Shown piece after piece: positions 39,643-49,605 of a stretch of DNA of 64,000 bases. The DNA lies in assembly GCF_031882575.1 (NCBI RefSeq), contig NZ_CP134772.1, positions 4,173,001 through 4,237,000 of the forward strand. The letters run 5' to 3'. Position 1 is the first letter of the stretch, and every line of letters begins with the position of its first letter. The stretch comes from Pseudomonas sp. VD-NE ins. Lineage in GTDB: Bacteria; Pseudomonadota; Gammaproteobacteria; Pseudomonadales; Pseudomonadaceae. The notes beneath the pieces were generated by a model, which worked only from the letters and a program-made list of their open reading frames with translations, was not told where the DNA came from and made no database searches. The translations under genes and the position numbers were made by a program.

Positions 39643-40392
39643 ATGTTTTATCGTCACTCACTGTCATTTTGCGCGGGCCTGCTGGGCCTGTTCGTGGTCA
39701 CTCAGGCCACGGCCGGCATTTCCCTGAGCAGCACCCGCCTGATCTTCGACGGCCAGCACAAGGAAGCCGGCATCACCGTCCGTAACAGCGGTGAAGACGT
39801 ATTGATCCAGTCCTGGATCGACACCGAAGCCAGCGAAACCGCTTCCGTGCCATTTGCGGTCACACCGCCGCTGGTGCGTGTCAGCGGCGAAGAACAGCAA
39901 ATACTGCGGGTCATCTACGAAGGCACCGGCATGCCGACCGACCGCGAATCGGTGGTCTGGTTGAACGTGCAGGAAATCCCCCAGACCGCGAAAACCCAGA
40001 ACACCTTGCAGCTCGCCGTACGTCAGCGCATCAAGGTGTTCTTCCGCCCCGCGGGCCTGAAAAACAACGCCTACCTTGCACCGGGTGAGTTGACCTGGCG
40101 CCTGGCCGAGCGCGCCGGCAAAAGCGTGCTGGTGGTGAACAACCCCGGTCTTTATCACGTGTCTATTGCCGATATCACCCTGCAATCCGGCGCACTCAGC
40201 GAGCACCCGTTTGATTCGATGATGATCGCCCCCGGCGAACGCAAAGAGTTCGCCCTGAAACAACTTCACTCGACGAACACGCCAATTTTGTTGTTCAGCA
40301 GTATTAATGACTATGGCGCTCAAGATCGTTTTACCGCGCAACTTTCCAACAGCGCCGAAACCCGCGCTCGTCCAAAGAACGAATCTCCATAA
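39643..40392 (+). CDS. Periplasmic fimbrial chaperone (PapD-like)
   Basis: 249-residue chaperone with a signal peptide ending at TQATA. It has the two Ig-like domains: GISLSSTRLIFDGQHKEAGITVRNSG (G1 start and cysteine-free sheet), VSGEEQQILRVIY and WLNVQEIP, with conserved RLIF and the F1-G1 region ...TLQLAVRQRIKVFFRP, where R/K residues anchor the subunit carboxylate. An in-frame GTG at 39613 exists, but ATG 39643 gives a standard signal peptide. It holds pilin and adhesin subunits for delivery to the usher. Confidence 0.9.
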   Translation: MFYRHSLSFCAGLLGLFVVTQATAGISLSSTRLIFDGQHKEAGITVRNSGEDVLIQSWIDTEASETASVPFAVTPPLVRVSGEEQQILRVIYEGTGMPTDRESVVWLNVQEIPQTAKTQNTLQLAVRQRIKVFFRPAGLKNNAYLAPGELTWRLAERAGKSVLVVNNPGLYHVSIADITLQSGALSEHPFDSMMIAPGERKEFALKQLHSTNTPILLFSSINDYGAQDRFTAQLSNSAETRARPKNESP

Positions 40393-40476
40393 CTCGCGAG
40401 TCGCTTTGATCGCGCACTTTCACTGTATTTCTCTTCGCTCCGTTAGTTCGTATCGGAGGTGATATAGGGTTCCTGC

Positions 40477-42963
40477 ATGTTTTTACTCAAACGCGACGGC
40501 CTGGCATCGTTGTTGATCGCCTCGGCTATCAGCACGGCGTGCCAGGCTGACGGCGATGAACAGTTCAATACCTCGTTTCTGCAAGGCGCCGCGTCGACCG
40601 TTGATGTGCAATCGCTGCTCGCCAGCAACAGCGTCCTGCCCGGCAACTACCGGGTTGACCTCTACAGCAACGACACGCTGGTCGGACGTCGCGATATCGA
40701 CTTCCGCCGCCACCCCGGCAACGGCAAGATCCAGGCCTGCCTGACCCTGGAAATGGTCCAGCAGTTGGGCGTCGACATCGCCAAGTTGCAGGCTAGCGGC
40801 AAACTGGATGCTGACGATCCGCACGCCTGCCTCGACCTGCCCGCATTGATCGAGCATGCCAGCGTGCGTTACGACGTGCCACGCTTGCGCCTGCTGGTCA
40901 GCGTGCCGCAAAGCGCCATGGAACGCGGTCGACGTGGCTATGTTGATCCGGCGCTGTGGGACGAAGGCGTGCCGGCCGCATTCATCAACTATCAGGTCAG
41001 CAGCAACCGCAACAGCACGCAAACAGCCGACACGATTGCCAATAACGTCGGCCTGCGCAACGGCATCAACCTCGGCGGCTGGCGCCTGCGCAACGAGTCC
41101 AACTTCAACAGCAGCACCGGCCAGCCGAGTACGTTCAAGAGCAACCGCAGCTATCTGCAACATGACCTGACCGCGCTGAAGGGCCAGTTCAGCGCCGGGG
41201 ATATTTTCTCCGACGCCGACCTGTTCGACAGCGTGCGCTATCGCGGCCTGAAACTGGCCTCTGACGACGGCATGCGTGCCGACAGCGAGCGCGGCTATGC
41301 GCCAGTGATTCGCGGGATTGCGCAGTCCAGCGCGACTGTGGAAATTCGTCAGAACAACTACATGCTCTACAGCGCCAACGTGCCGCCGGGGCCGTTCGAA
41401 ATCAGCGATATCTATCCGAGCGGTTCCAACGGTGATCTGGAGGTGACGATTATCGAGGCCGACGGTCAGCGCCGGGTGACGGTGCAGGCGTTTTCCAGCC
41501 TGCCGATCATGGTCCGTCAAGGTCAACTGAAGTACAGCTTCTCCGCTGGCCGCTACAACAGCAACAGCGACGATCTACAGTCGCCGCAGTTTGTCAGCAG
41601 CACGCTGGCCTATGGCATCAGCAGCAACTTGTCCGGCATCGTCGGCGTGCAGGTGACCGAGGATTTCCAGGCGTTGTCCGTGGGCGCGGGGCGCAATACG
41701 CCGATTGGTGCCGTGTCGCTCGACGTCACCCATTCCGCCAGTCGTACCTTTGGCCAAGCGGTCAAGGGCAACAGCTTGCGGGCGCTGTACGCCAAGACCT
41801 TTACCGGCACCGACACCAGCTTCACCCTCGCCGCCTATCGCTATTCGACCGAGGGTTATCGCACCCTCACCGACCACGTCGAGGAACTGAGCCACGAGGG
41901 CGAAAAACGCACGGGCAACTCGAAAACCCGCACCGACCTGACCGTCAACCAGAGCCTGGGGCGTGATCAGCAATATGGCAGCGTCTACCTGAATGCCAGT
42001 GACCAGCGCTATTGGGGCCGCGGCGGATCGCAAAGTCTGTCGGCGGGTTACAGCAACTATTGGGGTGATGTCAGCTACAACCTCGGCGCCACCTACACCA
42101 AGGATGTCGGCAACTATGGGCCGGCGAACAACGACACCCTGGTCAACCTGTCACTGTCTTTCCCGCTGGGTTCAAAACCGCGCGCGCCGCGAGCGTTTGT
42201 TTCCGCGAGCACCCAGAAAGCCACCGACAGCACCCAGGTCGGGATCAACGGTTACCTGACGGAAGACAGCGATACTTATTACTCGGTGCAAGGCGGCAAC
42301 AGCAGCACCGGTGGCAGCAGCGGTTCGGTCAATCTCAGCACCCGCACGTCAGTGATGGACATCAGCGCCGGTTACAGTCAGGGGCGCGGCTACAACTCGC
42401 AGAATCTCAATCTTGCCGGCTCGATTGTCGGCCATGGCGGCGGGATCAACCTCGGGCAAACCGTCGGCGAGACGTTTGCGCTGGCGCAGGTCGAAGGGGT
42501 TTCAGGGGTGAAAATCGGCAGTTTCTCCGGGGCGAAAACCGGTCGAAATGGCTATGCCGTGGTGCCCAATGCGCAACCCTATCGGGTAAACTGGATCAAC
42601 CTCGACACCCGCGATCTGGGCGGCGATATTGAAATCGATAATGCGACCCGGCAAGTGGTGCCGCGCCGCGGTGCGGTGGTGCTGGCGCGCTATGCGAGCA
42701 AGACCGGTCGGCGCGTGCAATTTGCTTTGTTCGATGCGCAGCACCAGCCGATTCCCTTCGGTGCTTCGGTGGAAGATGGCGCCGGCAAGCAACTGGCAAT
42801 CTCCGACCCGAGCGGCAAGGCACTGGCGCTGGTGGAAAGCGACACCGGGACGCTCACAATCAATTGGCAAGGCCAGCGTTGTGAAGCACCGTATGCGTTA
42901 CCTGAACGTGACAAGGCGTTGAACTATGAGCGGGCCTCGCTGGTGTGCGGTCCGTCCCAGTAA
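40477..42963 (+). CDS. Outer-membrane fimbrial usher (PapC/FimD family)
   Basis: 828-residue usher. The N-terminal chaperone-binding domain is around FNTSFLQGAASTVDVQSLLASNSVLPGNYRVDLYSNDTLVGRRDI. The central barrel carries the plug (GYAPVIRGIAQSSATVEIRQNNYMLYSANVPPGPFEISDIYP), and the C-terminal domains are VLARYASKTGRRVQFALFDAQHQPIPFGASVED and INWQGQRCEAPYALPE. Length is normal for CupA3/CupB3-type ushers. It is the last gene of the cluster; no second chaperone or adhesin follows, and a REP array starts right after it. Confidence 0.93.
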   Translation: MFLLKRDGLASLLIASAISTACQADGDEQFNTSFLQGAASTVDVQSLLASNSVLPGNYRVDLYSNDTLVGRRDIDFRRHPGNGKIQACLTLEMVQQLGVDIAKLQASGKLDADDPHACLDLPALIEHASVRYDVPRLRLLVSVPQSAMERGRRGYVDPALWDEGVPAAFINYQVSSNRNSTQTADTIANNVGLRNGINLGGWRLRNESNFNSSTGQPSTFKSNRSYLQHDLTALKGQFSAGDIFSDADLFDSVRYRGLKLASDDGMRADSERGYAPVIRGIAQSSATVEIRQNNYMLYSANVPPGPFEISDIYPSGSNGDLEVTIIEADGQRRVTVQAFSSLPIMVRQGQLKYSFSAGRYNSNSDDLQSPQFVSSTLAYGISSNLSGIVGVQVTEDFQALSVGAGRNTPIGAVSLDVTHSASRTFGQAVKGNSLRALYAKTFTGTDTSFTLAAYRYSTEGYRTLTDHVEELSHEGEKRTGNSKTRTDLTVNQSLGRDQQYGSVYLNASDQRYWGRGGSQSLSAGYSNYWGDVSYNLGATYTKDVGNYGPANNDTLVNLSLSFPLGSKPRAPRAFVSASTQKATDSTQVGINGYLTEDSDTYYSVQGGNSSTGGSSGSVNLSTRTSVMDISAGYSQGRGYNSQNLNLAGSIVGHGGGINLGQTVGETFALAQVEGVSGVKIGSFSGAKTGRNGYAVVPNAQPYRVNWINLDTRDLGGDIEIDNATRQVVPRRGAVVLARYASKTGRRVQFALFDAQHQPIPFGASVEDGAGKQLAISDPSGKALALVESDTGTLTINWQGQRCEAPYALPERDKALNYERASLVCGPSQ

Positions 42964-42983
42964 ATCCAAAGATCAAATCAGCA

Positions 42984-43140
42984 ACGAGCCTGCTCGCGAA
43001 GAGGTCAGCAACCTCAGCATCATCGATGAACGAGAAGACGCCTTCGCGAGCAGGCTCGCTCCCACAGGGGATTTCGAGCGAACACATATCCATGCATGGC
43101 ACAGATCGAATGTGGGAGCGAGCCTGCTCGCGAAGGCCGC
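42984..43140. repeat. Cluster of three REP elements
   Basis: REP cores (GAGCCTGCTCGCGAAG and complements) at about 42986, 43041-43067 and 43111-43135, alternating in orientation, between the convergent usher and tamB genes. Confidence 0.9.
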
Positions 43141-43168
43141 GCCTCGGTTCAAATAAAACAGGTGCGAT

Positions 43169-46100
43169 CTAGAAATCGCGCTTGTAGAAAATATCCAGCG
43201 AACTCGCGACGCCACTGGCCGCCTCGACATAGACCTTCTTGCTCAGCTTGTAGCGCAGCGCAATGGTGCTGGCCGGTTCGAACACGCCAACGCCATAACG
43301 CAAACTGAGCTTCTCGGTAATATTGCCGCTGGCCACAACACTGGTGGCATCGCCGCTGCCTGCAGTGTCGAGTTGGAAGTCCTGAATCCCCAGATCCTTG
43401 GCCAGACTGCTGGTGACCCCGGAACTGCCCATCAAGCCCAGTCCCAACGCCGCTTGCGCGAGCATGTTGTTGTCTTCGCCGTTGGTGCTCAGCGGACGAC
43501 CCAATACCAGATAGGACAACGCCTGCTCCTGGCTCATCGCCGGCTCGGAGAAGATCTGTGTGGTCGGCTGCTCGGCGCTGCCGCTCAGGCGAATACCGGC
43601 GATCACGTCGTCGGTCTGGCGGATCGCTTCGATGTCCAGATACGGCTGATCGAGAGGGCCGGCGAACAACAGACGCGCACGGCGCACTTGCAGGCGCTGA
43701 CCGTAGGCACTGTAGCGGCCGTCGTTGAGCCACAGTTCGCCACGGGTGTCCATGTTGTCGCCGATGTGTACATGCCCTTGCACATTGGCGGTCAGACCAA
43801 AACCGGCGAAAGCCAGTTTGTCTTCGCCGACCACCACGTCGATGTCCATCTTCATGGCCATCGGTGGTTTGCCCTCTTCGGTCTGCGCGCCGACGATAAT
43901 CGTGTCATCGGAGACTTTCACCGTTGACGGCGGCAGCTCACGCACGGTGATTTCGCCTTTGGGCACCTGCACTTTGCCAGCGATTTTCAGCTCGTCGCCG
44001 GCCATGGAAATCTTCAGGTCCGGCGCGACTTCGAGCTTCGCGTACGGTTCAACGGTGACCGGCAATTGCGTGCCCTTGAGCGCCAGATCGACCATCAGTG
44101 CCTGACCCCAGGCGACGTTACCGGTCAGGCTGCCCTGCCCGCTCTTGCCGCTTTTCCAGCCGCCGTCGAGGCGCACGGATTCACCGGCAATCACGGCAGT
44201 GAGTTGCAGGTTCTGCAGCTCCATCGGCAACTCGGCGCCGGACACTTCGCCGTCGCTGAGTTGCACGCTGCCGTTGACCAGCGGCGCCAGCAATCCGCCG
44301 GAAATCGTGCCGCTGCCGTTGAGGCGGCCGGTGAGTTTCTCGACCATCGGCACAAACGGCCGCGCCACCGACAGATCCAGCCCGGAAAGGCGGAACGAGC
44401 CGCTCAACGGTTTGTTTTTCGGCAACGGGTTGAGCTGCGCCTGCACCATCAGTTCGCCGAGTTTGCCGCCGACGAAGTTCAGTTCGGTGTCGACGCGTTT
44501 CGGCGTGAGTTTGCTGCTGAGCTTCAGGGTCTGGTACGGGAAGTCCAGCCACTGATCCTTTTCCTTCATGCGCAAGGTGCCGCCGCTGGCGTCAATGCTG
44601 ACCACGCCGTTCGGGCCACTCGCCGGCAGATCCAGTTGCAGATCGGCGTTGAGCTTACCCTTCCAGGCAAAGTCTTTCGGCAACCATTGCGCGAGGCTTT
44701 CGATCGGGAATTGCTTGAGGTGATAGCGCAGTTTCGGCTCCGGCATCAGCCGCTGATCTTCACCGCACAGGCTGGCGTCGCCGGACATCCAGCAATGCGC
44801 GCCAAAGTTGATTTTGCCGTCAGCCAGACGTTCCAGCTTGGCCGGGTTTTGCAGTTTCCAGTCCTGGCCACCGGCCTGAATGTCGCCGCTGGACAGGCGA
44901 CCGCGCCAGTTGCCTTTATCCAGATTGCCGTCCAGACCGAGGGCCAGTTTCAGCTTCGGCCCGATCAGGTCGAGGTCGAGTTTCTGCTTTTTGATGTCGC
45001 CTTGAGCGCTGGCGGTCAACACGCCCAGGTTAGTGTCACCGGCCTGAATGCCGCTGCCTTTCAGATCAATCTTTGCCCGCTGCGCACTGTCGAGGGTGGC
45101 GTCGAGGTTGAGGCTTTGCAGGCGATTGTCCTGGAAGGCCAATTGCGAACCTTGCAGATCGAGTTTGCCCTGCGGTGCTTGCAGCGTACCGGCCACATTG
45201 ACCTGGCCGTTAACCTGTCCGCGCAGTTGCGGCCAGAGCTGGGCCAGACGCGACAGCTTGATGTCGATCTGCCCGGTCAGTTTCTGTTGCAGGCTGCCCT
45301 TGCCGTTGATGCTGTTGTCGCCGAGGCGGATTTGCAGGGCATTCAGGTTCCACTGCTCGCCAGCGCCGTCAGCCTTGGCCTGAAGAATCGCCGGTTGGCC
45401 GCGCAATTTGCCTTTCAAATCGAGGTCGGCGGTCAGGCTCAGACGCTCATTCTTCATTTCGCCCTTGCTCTTCAGCGGCCCGGCCAACGTGCCCGGCAAT
45501 TCGGCGACCCAGTACGCCGGGTTCAGCGCCGAGAGATCCAGCGCGGTGTCCCAGGCGATGCCATCGGCGAACTGCACATTGACGTGCCCTTCAGCCTTGC
45601 CCTGCCCGGCTTGCATTTTCAATTGAGGCAAAGCGATCTGTGTAAGGCTGCCGCTGAACGGACTGCTCAGGGTGAACGCGCCGGCCGGACCATCGAGGGC
45701 GGCGGCGAAGTTGCCGAGGTATTGACCATCGGTGTAAGAAACTTCGCCAGTGAAGGTGCGTAAGGCGACCTCTGGCTCGTCGATTTCGTTATAGAGCCGA
45801 TGCCAAGGAAAGTCCTGCCAGTTGATGTTGGCTTGCGCGGTAAGGCCTTTGCTCCAGTCGACGCTGCCAGTGAGTTTCAGGCTTTGTTTATCGTTGGCCG
45901 TCAGGTCGAGGCCGGCGATCTGCGCGCCGCTGGCATCGACTTTGCCTTTGAGCAACAGCGCCACCGGGCCTTTGTCGGCGGGCAGCGTGGCGTTGCCGTT
46001 GAGCTGGTAACCGTTTTCCAGGTCGCCTTCGCCGGTCAGCAGCAATTGATTGAGTTGCAGAGTGTCCGGCAGGTCAGCGCTTGGTTTGAACGACTCGGCG

Positions 46101-46843
46101 GTGATGCGCACTTTGGCCGGCAGGTTTTCCGCCAGCGGTTGCAACTCGCCACTCAACTGGCCGTCGAGGTAGCCATGACTGTCGGCATGCAGGTTGAGGG
46201 TTTTCAGCAGATCGCCATCGATCTTCAGCGCCAGTGTCCACGGCCCAGTGCCCGGCGACGGCAATGTCAGGTCACCGGCGATGTTAAGCGGCCAGTTGCC
46301 GGTCGGCGTGAGTGTGCCGGAGAGGTTCAGGCTGAGGTCGTCGCGCTGCAATTTCACGCTGTCGATCTGCATGCCCTGGGCAGTCCAGTGCGCCGCCAGT
46401 TGCAAGCCTTTAAGCTGTTCGCTGCCGTTGAACAACAGGCTGCCGACCTGTACGTCGCCCAGCTCGATGGCCACCGGCAATTGCAGATCCGGCAGTTTGA
46501 TCGGGCCGCTTTCGGTGGTTTCTTCGCTCGGCGGGAATTGCAGAATGACCTGATCAGCCTTGAGCTGTTCGATGCACAAAGTCATGCGCGTCAGGCACAG
46601 CGGTGACCAGGCGAAGATTGCCTTGTTCAGCTCGACGCGACTGCTGTCCTGCTGCCACAGCAGATGATCGGCGCTCCACTGCCCGCCGAGGCGGCCTTGG
46701 AAATTTTCCACCGTCAGCCCCGGCACGAGGCCCAGCACCCAGCGGCTGCCGGCCGCCGTGCCGAGTACGGCGGTGACACTCAATACAATCAACAACACCA
46801 GCGCCAACAACGCCAGCGCCGTCATTTTCAAACCACGCTTCAC
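43169..46843 (-). CDS. tamB: TamB, inner-membrane-anchored bridge protein of the TAM system
   Basis: 1,224-residue AsmA/DUF490-type protein. One N-terminal TM (ALALLALVLLIVLSVTAVLGTAAGS) is followed by a long repetitive beta-rich periplasmic body and the conserved DUF490 C-terminus ending ...SLRYGVGVFEPASTIALRYKLSKKVYVEAASGVASSLDIFYKRDF. It works with TamA in outer-membrane homeostasis and lipid or protein transport. It starts with GTG (ATG at 46825 is an alternative) and overlaps tamA by four bases (GTGA). Confidence 0.95.
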   Translation of the reverse strand: MKRGLKMTALALLALVLLIVLSVTAVLGTAAGSRWVLGLVPGLTVENFQGRLGGQWSADHLLWQQDSSRVELNKAIFAWSPLCLTRMTLCIEQLKADQVILQFPPSEETTESGPIKLPDLQLPVAIELGDVQVGSLLFNGSEQLKGLQLAAHWTAQGMQIDSVKLQRDDLSLNLSGTLTPTGNWPLNIAGDLTLPSPGTGPWTLALKIDGDLLKTLNLHADSHGYLDGQLSGELQPLAENLPAKVRITAESFKPSADLPDTLQLNQLLLTGEGDLENGYQLNGNATLPADKGPVALLLKGKVDASGAQIAGLDLTANDKQSLKLTGSVDWSKGLTAQANINWQDFPWHRLYNEIDEPEVALRTFTGEVSYTDGQYLGNFAAALDGPAGAFTLSSPFSGSLTQIALPQLKMQAGQGKAEGHVNVQFADGIAWDTALDLSALNPAYWVAELPGTLAGPLKSKGEMKNERLSLTADLDLKGKLRGQPAILQAKADGAGEQWNLNALQIRLGDNSINGKGSLQQKLTGQIDIKLSRLAQLWPQLRGQVNGQVNVAGTLQAPQGKLDLQGSQLAFQDNRLQSLNLDATLDSAQRAKIDLKGSGIQAGDTNLGVLTASAQGDIKKQKLDLDLIGPKLKLALGLDGNLDKGNWRGRLSSGDIQAGGQDWKLQNPAKLERLADGKINFGAHCWMSGDASLCGEDQRLMPEPKLRYHLKQFPIESLAQWLPKDFAWKGKLNADLQLDLPASGPNGVVSIDASGGTLRMKEKDQWLDFPYQTLKLSSKLTPKRVDTELNFVGGKLGELMVQAQLNPLPKNKPLSGSFRLSGLDLSVARPFVPMVEKLTGRLNGSGTISGGLLAPLVNGSVQLSDGEVSGAELPMELQNLQLTAVIAGESVRLDGGWKSGKSGQGSLTGNVAWGQALMVDLALKGTQLPVTVEPYAKLEVAPDLKISMAGDELKIAGKVQVPKGEITVRELPPSTVKVSDDTIIVGAQTEEGKPPMAMKMDIDVVVGEDKLAFAGFGLTANVQGHVHIGDNMDTRGELWLNDGRYSAYGQRLQVRRARLLFAGPLDQPYLDIEAIRQTDDVIAGIRLSGSAEQPTTQIFSEPAMSQEQALSYLVLGRPLSTNGEDNNMLAQAALGLGLMGSSGVTSSLAKDLGIQDFQLDTAGSGDATSVVASGNITEKLSLRYGVGVFEPASTIALRYKLSKKVYVEAASGVASSLDIFYKRDF

Positions 46844-48567
46844 AGCTCAGGCCCCATGGAAAAGTGCAGCCGGATGCCGCCATCGTCGTCGAGTGCGTGG
46901 GCCAGGTCGAGGCGGATCGGCCCCACCGGAGAGACCCAGCGCACACCAATACCGACCCCGGTCTTGAGGTTCGGCAGTTCGAGTTTGTTGAAAGAGTTGC
47001 CTTGGTCGACGAAGGTCGCGACGCGCCATTTTTCGGCGATCGAGTATTGATACTCGACGCTACCGGCGACCATGTAGCGGCCGCCGATGCGATCACCCTT
47101 GGAGTTTTCCGGGGACAGGCTCTGGTAGTCGTAACCGCGCACGCTCTGATCGCCACCGGCGAAGAAACGCAGCGACGGCGGCACGGAGTTGTAGCCATTG
47201 GTGGCGCTGCCGCCGACCTGCACGCGACCGAGGAACCGGTGTTTGTCGAACACCGTGGTCAGGCCTTTGACCAGTGCGGTGCCATATAAAAGGTTGTTGT
47301 CCGAGCCGAGGCCTTCCTTCGCCACTTTGCTTTCGAAGCTCAGGCGATAGCCGTTGTGCGGGTCGATGCGGTTGTCGCTTTTCAGGTACGAGTAACTGAT
47401 GCCGGGCATCAGCAAGGTGCTCAAGCCGGAGTCATCGCCGAGTTCATATTCTTCACGCTGCCATTTCAGCGAGATCACCCGCTGCCAGCCGCTCGGCAAT
47501 TTGCTGTGCCATTCCGGGCCGAAGGTCAGCAGTTTGCTCAAGGTGTCGGAACCGTCGATGTCTTCGAATTGATAACCGCCGGCCCAACGCAATTTATCGG
47601 TCAGTGGCGGGTCGAGCGGGATGTCGTAGAACAAACCGACGTTTTGCCGAGGTGCCGACAGTTCCGCTTCCCAGCCATAGCTGTCGCCCTGCGGGTTGAC
47701 CCAATGGCGCGTCCAGTTGGCTTTGATGCGCGGGCCGACGTCGGTCGAATAGCCGAGGCCCAGGCCCATGGTCCGTGGTTTGCGCGTGTCGAGTTTGACG
47801 TCCACCGGGATCACGTCGTTTTTCGCCGTGGTGGGTGCGGCATCGACGCGTACGCCTTCAAAATAACCGCTCGATTGCAGGTCGCGATTGAGCTCGGCGA
47901 TCAGCTCGGAGTCGTAGGGTTCGCCTTCCTTGAACGGCACCATGCGTTGCAGCAGGTCTTCGTCGAACGGCGTGTCGCCTTCGAATTTGACTTTGCCCAG
48001 CGCATAACGCGGGCCGCTTTCGTAAATCAGTTCGATGTCGGCCACCCCGGCGCGCGGGTCGACCATAAGTTTTTGACTGGTGAAATGGCCACTGAAAAAA
48101 CCGAAGCGCGAGGCCTGATTCTGAATAAGTCTTTTGGCGTCTTCGTAACGGCCATGGTTGAGCACCGCGCCGGACTTGAGCGCGTCGCTTTTCGGGACTC
48201 GAAAGGATTTGAGGGAGGCAGCCGGGCCGTCGACACGAAGGGTGACGTTGCGCAGGTGAATTGGCTCGCCGGGATCGATGTTCAACACCAGGCGCGGCTT
48301 GTCGCCGCCCTTGACGTCGCTTTCGATCTGCGGCTGGTAGTAGCCCAACGCCTGGGCCGCTTTGCGCGCCTGCTCTTCGGCACCGCGACTGAAGCGTTGC
48401 AGGGCTTCTTCGTCACGGTCGCCGAGGCTGCCGATATAGCCTTCTATATTGGCTTTAAGTTCGTCGTTGGACGGTTTGATCCGCACGTCCAATTCACTTT
48501 GCGCCAGCGCCGCGCAGCTGGTTAACAGCATGAGCACGCCACTGGTAAATCTTCCTGGAAACTTCAT
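46840..48567 (-). CDS. tamA: TamA, outer-membrane Omp85-family translocation protein
   Basis: 575-residue outer-membrane protein. The signal peptide ends at CAALAQ, followed by three POTRA domains (about 25-255) and a 16-strand barrel with RFFAGGDQSVRGYDYQSLSP, the conserved loop-6 VRGY motif, and a C-terminal strand IRLHFSMGPEL. The open frame extends to 48621, but ATG 48567 gives a proper signal sequence. Forms the TAM complex with TamB. Confidence 0.95.
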   Translation of the reverse strand: MKFPGRFTSGVLMLLTSCAALAQSELDVRIKPSNDELKANIEGYIGSLGDRDEEALQRFSRGAEEQARKAAQALGYYQPQIESDVKGGDKPRLVLNIDPGEPIHLRNVTLRVDGPAASLKSFRVPKSDALKSGAVLNHGRYEDAKRLIQNQASRFGFFSGHFTSQKLMVDPRAGVADIELIYESGPRYALGKVKFEGDTPFDEDLLQRMVPFKEGEPYDSELIAELNRDLQSSGYFEGVRVDAAPTTAKNDVIPVDVKLDTRKPRTMGLGLGYSTDVGPRIKANWTRHWVNPQGDSYGWEAELSAPRQNVGLFYDIPLDPPLTDKLRWAGGYQFEDIDGSDTLSKLLTFGPEWHSKLPSGWQRVISLKWQREEYELGDDSGLSTLLMPGISYSYLKSDNRIDPHNGYRLSFESKVAKEGLGSDNNLLYGTALVKGLTTVFDKHRFLGRVQVGGSATNGYNSVPPSLRFFAGGDQSVRGYDYQSLSPENSKGDRIGGRYMVAGSVEYQYSIAEKWRVATFVDQGNSFNKLELPNLKTGVGIGVRWVSPVGPIRLDLAHALDDDGGIRLHFSMGPEL

Positions 48568-48633
48568 AGGCGCGGATGCTATCACGGGCTTGGGAGCGTG
48601 ATAGAACAGGAAATTTCCCAAGAAGTTCGATTG

Positions 48634-49284
48634 TCATGCTGTTGCAGTTTGTAACACCTGCGGATTGGCGTGGAAAAACACGTGTTCCCGCACCGGCCCG
48701 ACGGCAACCTCGCCGATCTCCTCGTAACCCTGCCTTTTATAGAATTCCAGGTAACGCGGGTTGCCGGTGTCGAGCACCACGCCCTGCGAGGTTTCATCCA
48801 CCGCGCACCAGTTGTGTACGGCTGTCAGCAATTGTTCGCCGAAGTGTTTGCCCTGGAATTGTGGATGAATGCCCAACAAGGGCAGCATGTGCACGGAATC
48901 GCTGGGCACACACGCGGCGACCGCATCGTGGTATTCCAGATAGCGGCGGGTGCAGCGGAAACCGGTGCTAAGCACCATGCGCAGGCGCCAGGCCCAACTT
49001 TCAGTGATGCCCAAACGGCGTTGTGGCGGCGCGATCAGGGCGATGCCGATCAGGCGATCGTTGACCAGCAGGCCGATGGCGGGCAGGTCCTGCAGAAAGT
49101 GTTGTTTGACCAGTTCCCGCACCGTCGCCCGCACGCGCTGTTCGTAACCGGGGCGCTCGGCTTCGAACAGGTAGCCGAAGGTCGGCTCGTGGCGATACGC
49201 CTGATAGAGCAGCGATCGGGCTTCGCGGGAATAACCGCGGTCGAGCATATGAATGTCGGCGATGGCGGTCTGGGTTTCAGGCAT
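48634..49284 (-). CDS. GNAT-family N-acetyltransferase
   Basis: 216-residue cytoplasmic acetyltransferase. The acetyl-CoA-binding motif A region is LPLLGIHPQFQGKHFGEQLLTAVHNW (Q/R-x-x-G-x-G/A-like loop QGKHFG), followed by GVVLDTGNPRYLEFYKRQGYEEIGE, typical of GNAT motif B. The frame is open upstream to 49551, but that part runs through a REP pair, so ATG 49284 is used. The substrate cannot be assigned. It is next to tamA in the same direction with a 66-base gap. Confidence 0.87.
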   Translation of the reverse strand: MPETQTAIADIHMLDRGYSREARSLLYQAYRHEPTFGYLFEAERPGYEQRVRATVRELVKQHFLQDLPAIGLLVNDRLIGIALIAPPQRRLGITESWAWRLRMVLSTGFRCTRRYLEYHDAVAACVPSDSVHMLPLLGIHPQFQGKHFGEQLLTAVHNWCAVDETSQGVVLDTGNPRYLEFYKRQGYEEIGEVAVGPVREHVFFHANPQVLQTATA

Positions 49285-49605
49285 GACGGTGATTCTCCCC
49301 GGGGCGCGTGCAAATGGCGGCGCTCTTGTTGGTACGAACCTTTTGGCGGTGGGACAGTTCCCCACAGGTATAGACCAACTCGGGATCTTCATCGACTGGG
49401 CGGGCCTCATCGCTGGCAAGCCAGCTCCCACAGTGTCTGTGTTGTACACAACATTCATATGCACCACAGAAACCTGTGGGAGCTGGCTTGCCAGCGATGG
49501 GGCCGGGGCGGACAACATAAATCCCACAGGCCAAAATGATTTCTCCCACACTGGCCCATCTCCCCCATGTCAGCTAGCATCGCCCTTTTGCCAGGACTGC
49601 CGACC
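49285..49605. other. Intergenic region with REP pair, no gene
   Basis: A 321-base gap between the divergent GNAT and xthA genes. A REP pair of the GGGAGCTGGCTTGCCAGCG type occupies 49408-49499. The flanks must hold both promoters, but I see no clear hexamers. Confidence 0.55.
49408..49499. repeat. REP pair (GGGAGCTGGCTTGCCAGCG type)
   Basis: Inverted copies CATCGCTGGCAAGCCAGCT (49408) and GGGAGCTGGCTTGCCAGCG (ending about 49497), separated by about 40 bases. Confidence 0.93.

Noticed and set aside
42984..43140. CRISPR-like array
   Set aside because: Repeats are REP cores in alternating orientation with unequal spacing and no cas genes. No CRISPR in the window.
44066..45763. 565-codon plus-strand frame
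   Set aside because: Antisense shadow of tamB; the real protein has the DUF490 C-terminus and operon context.
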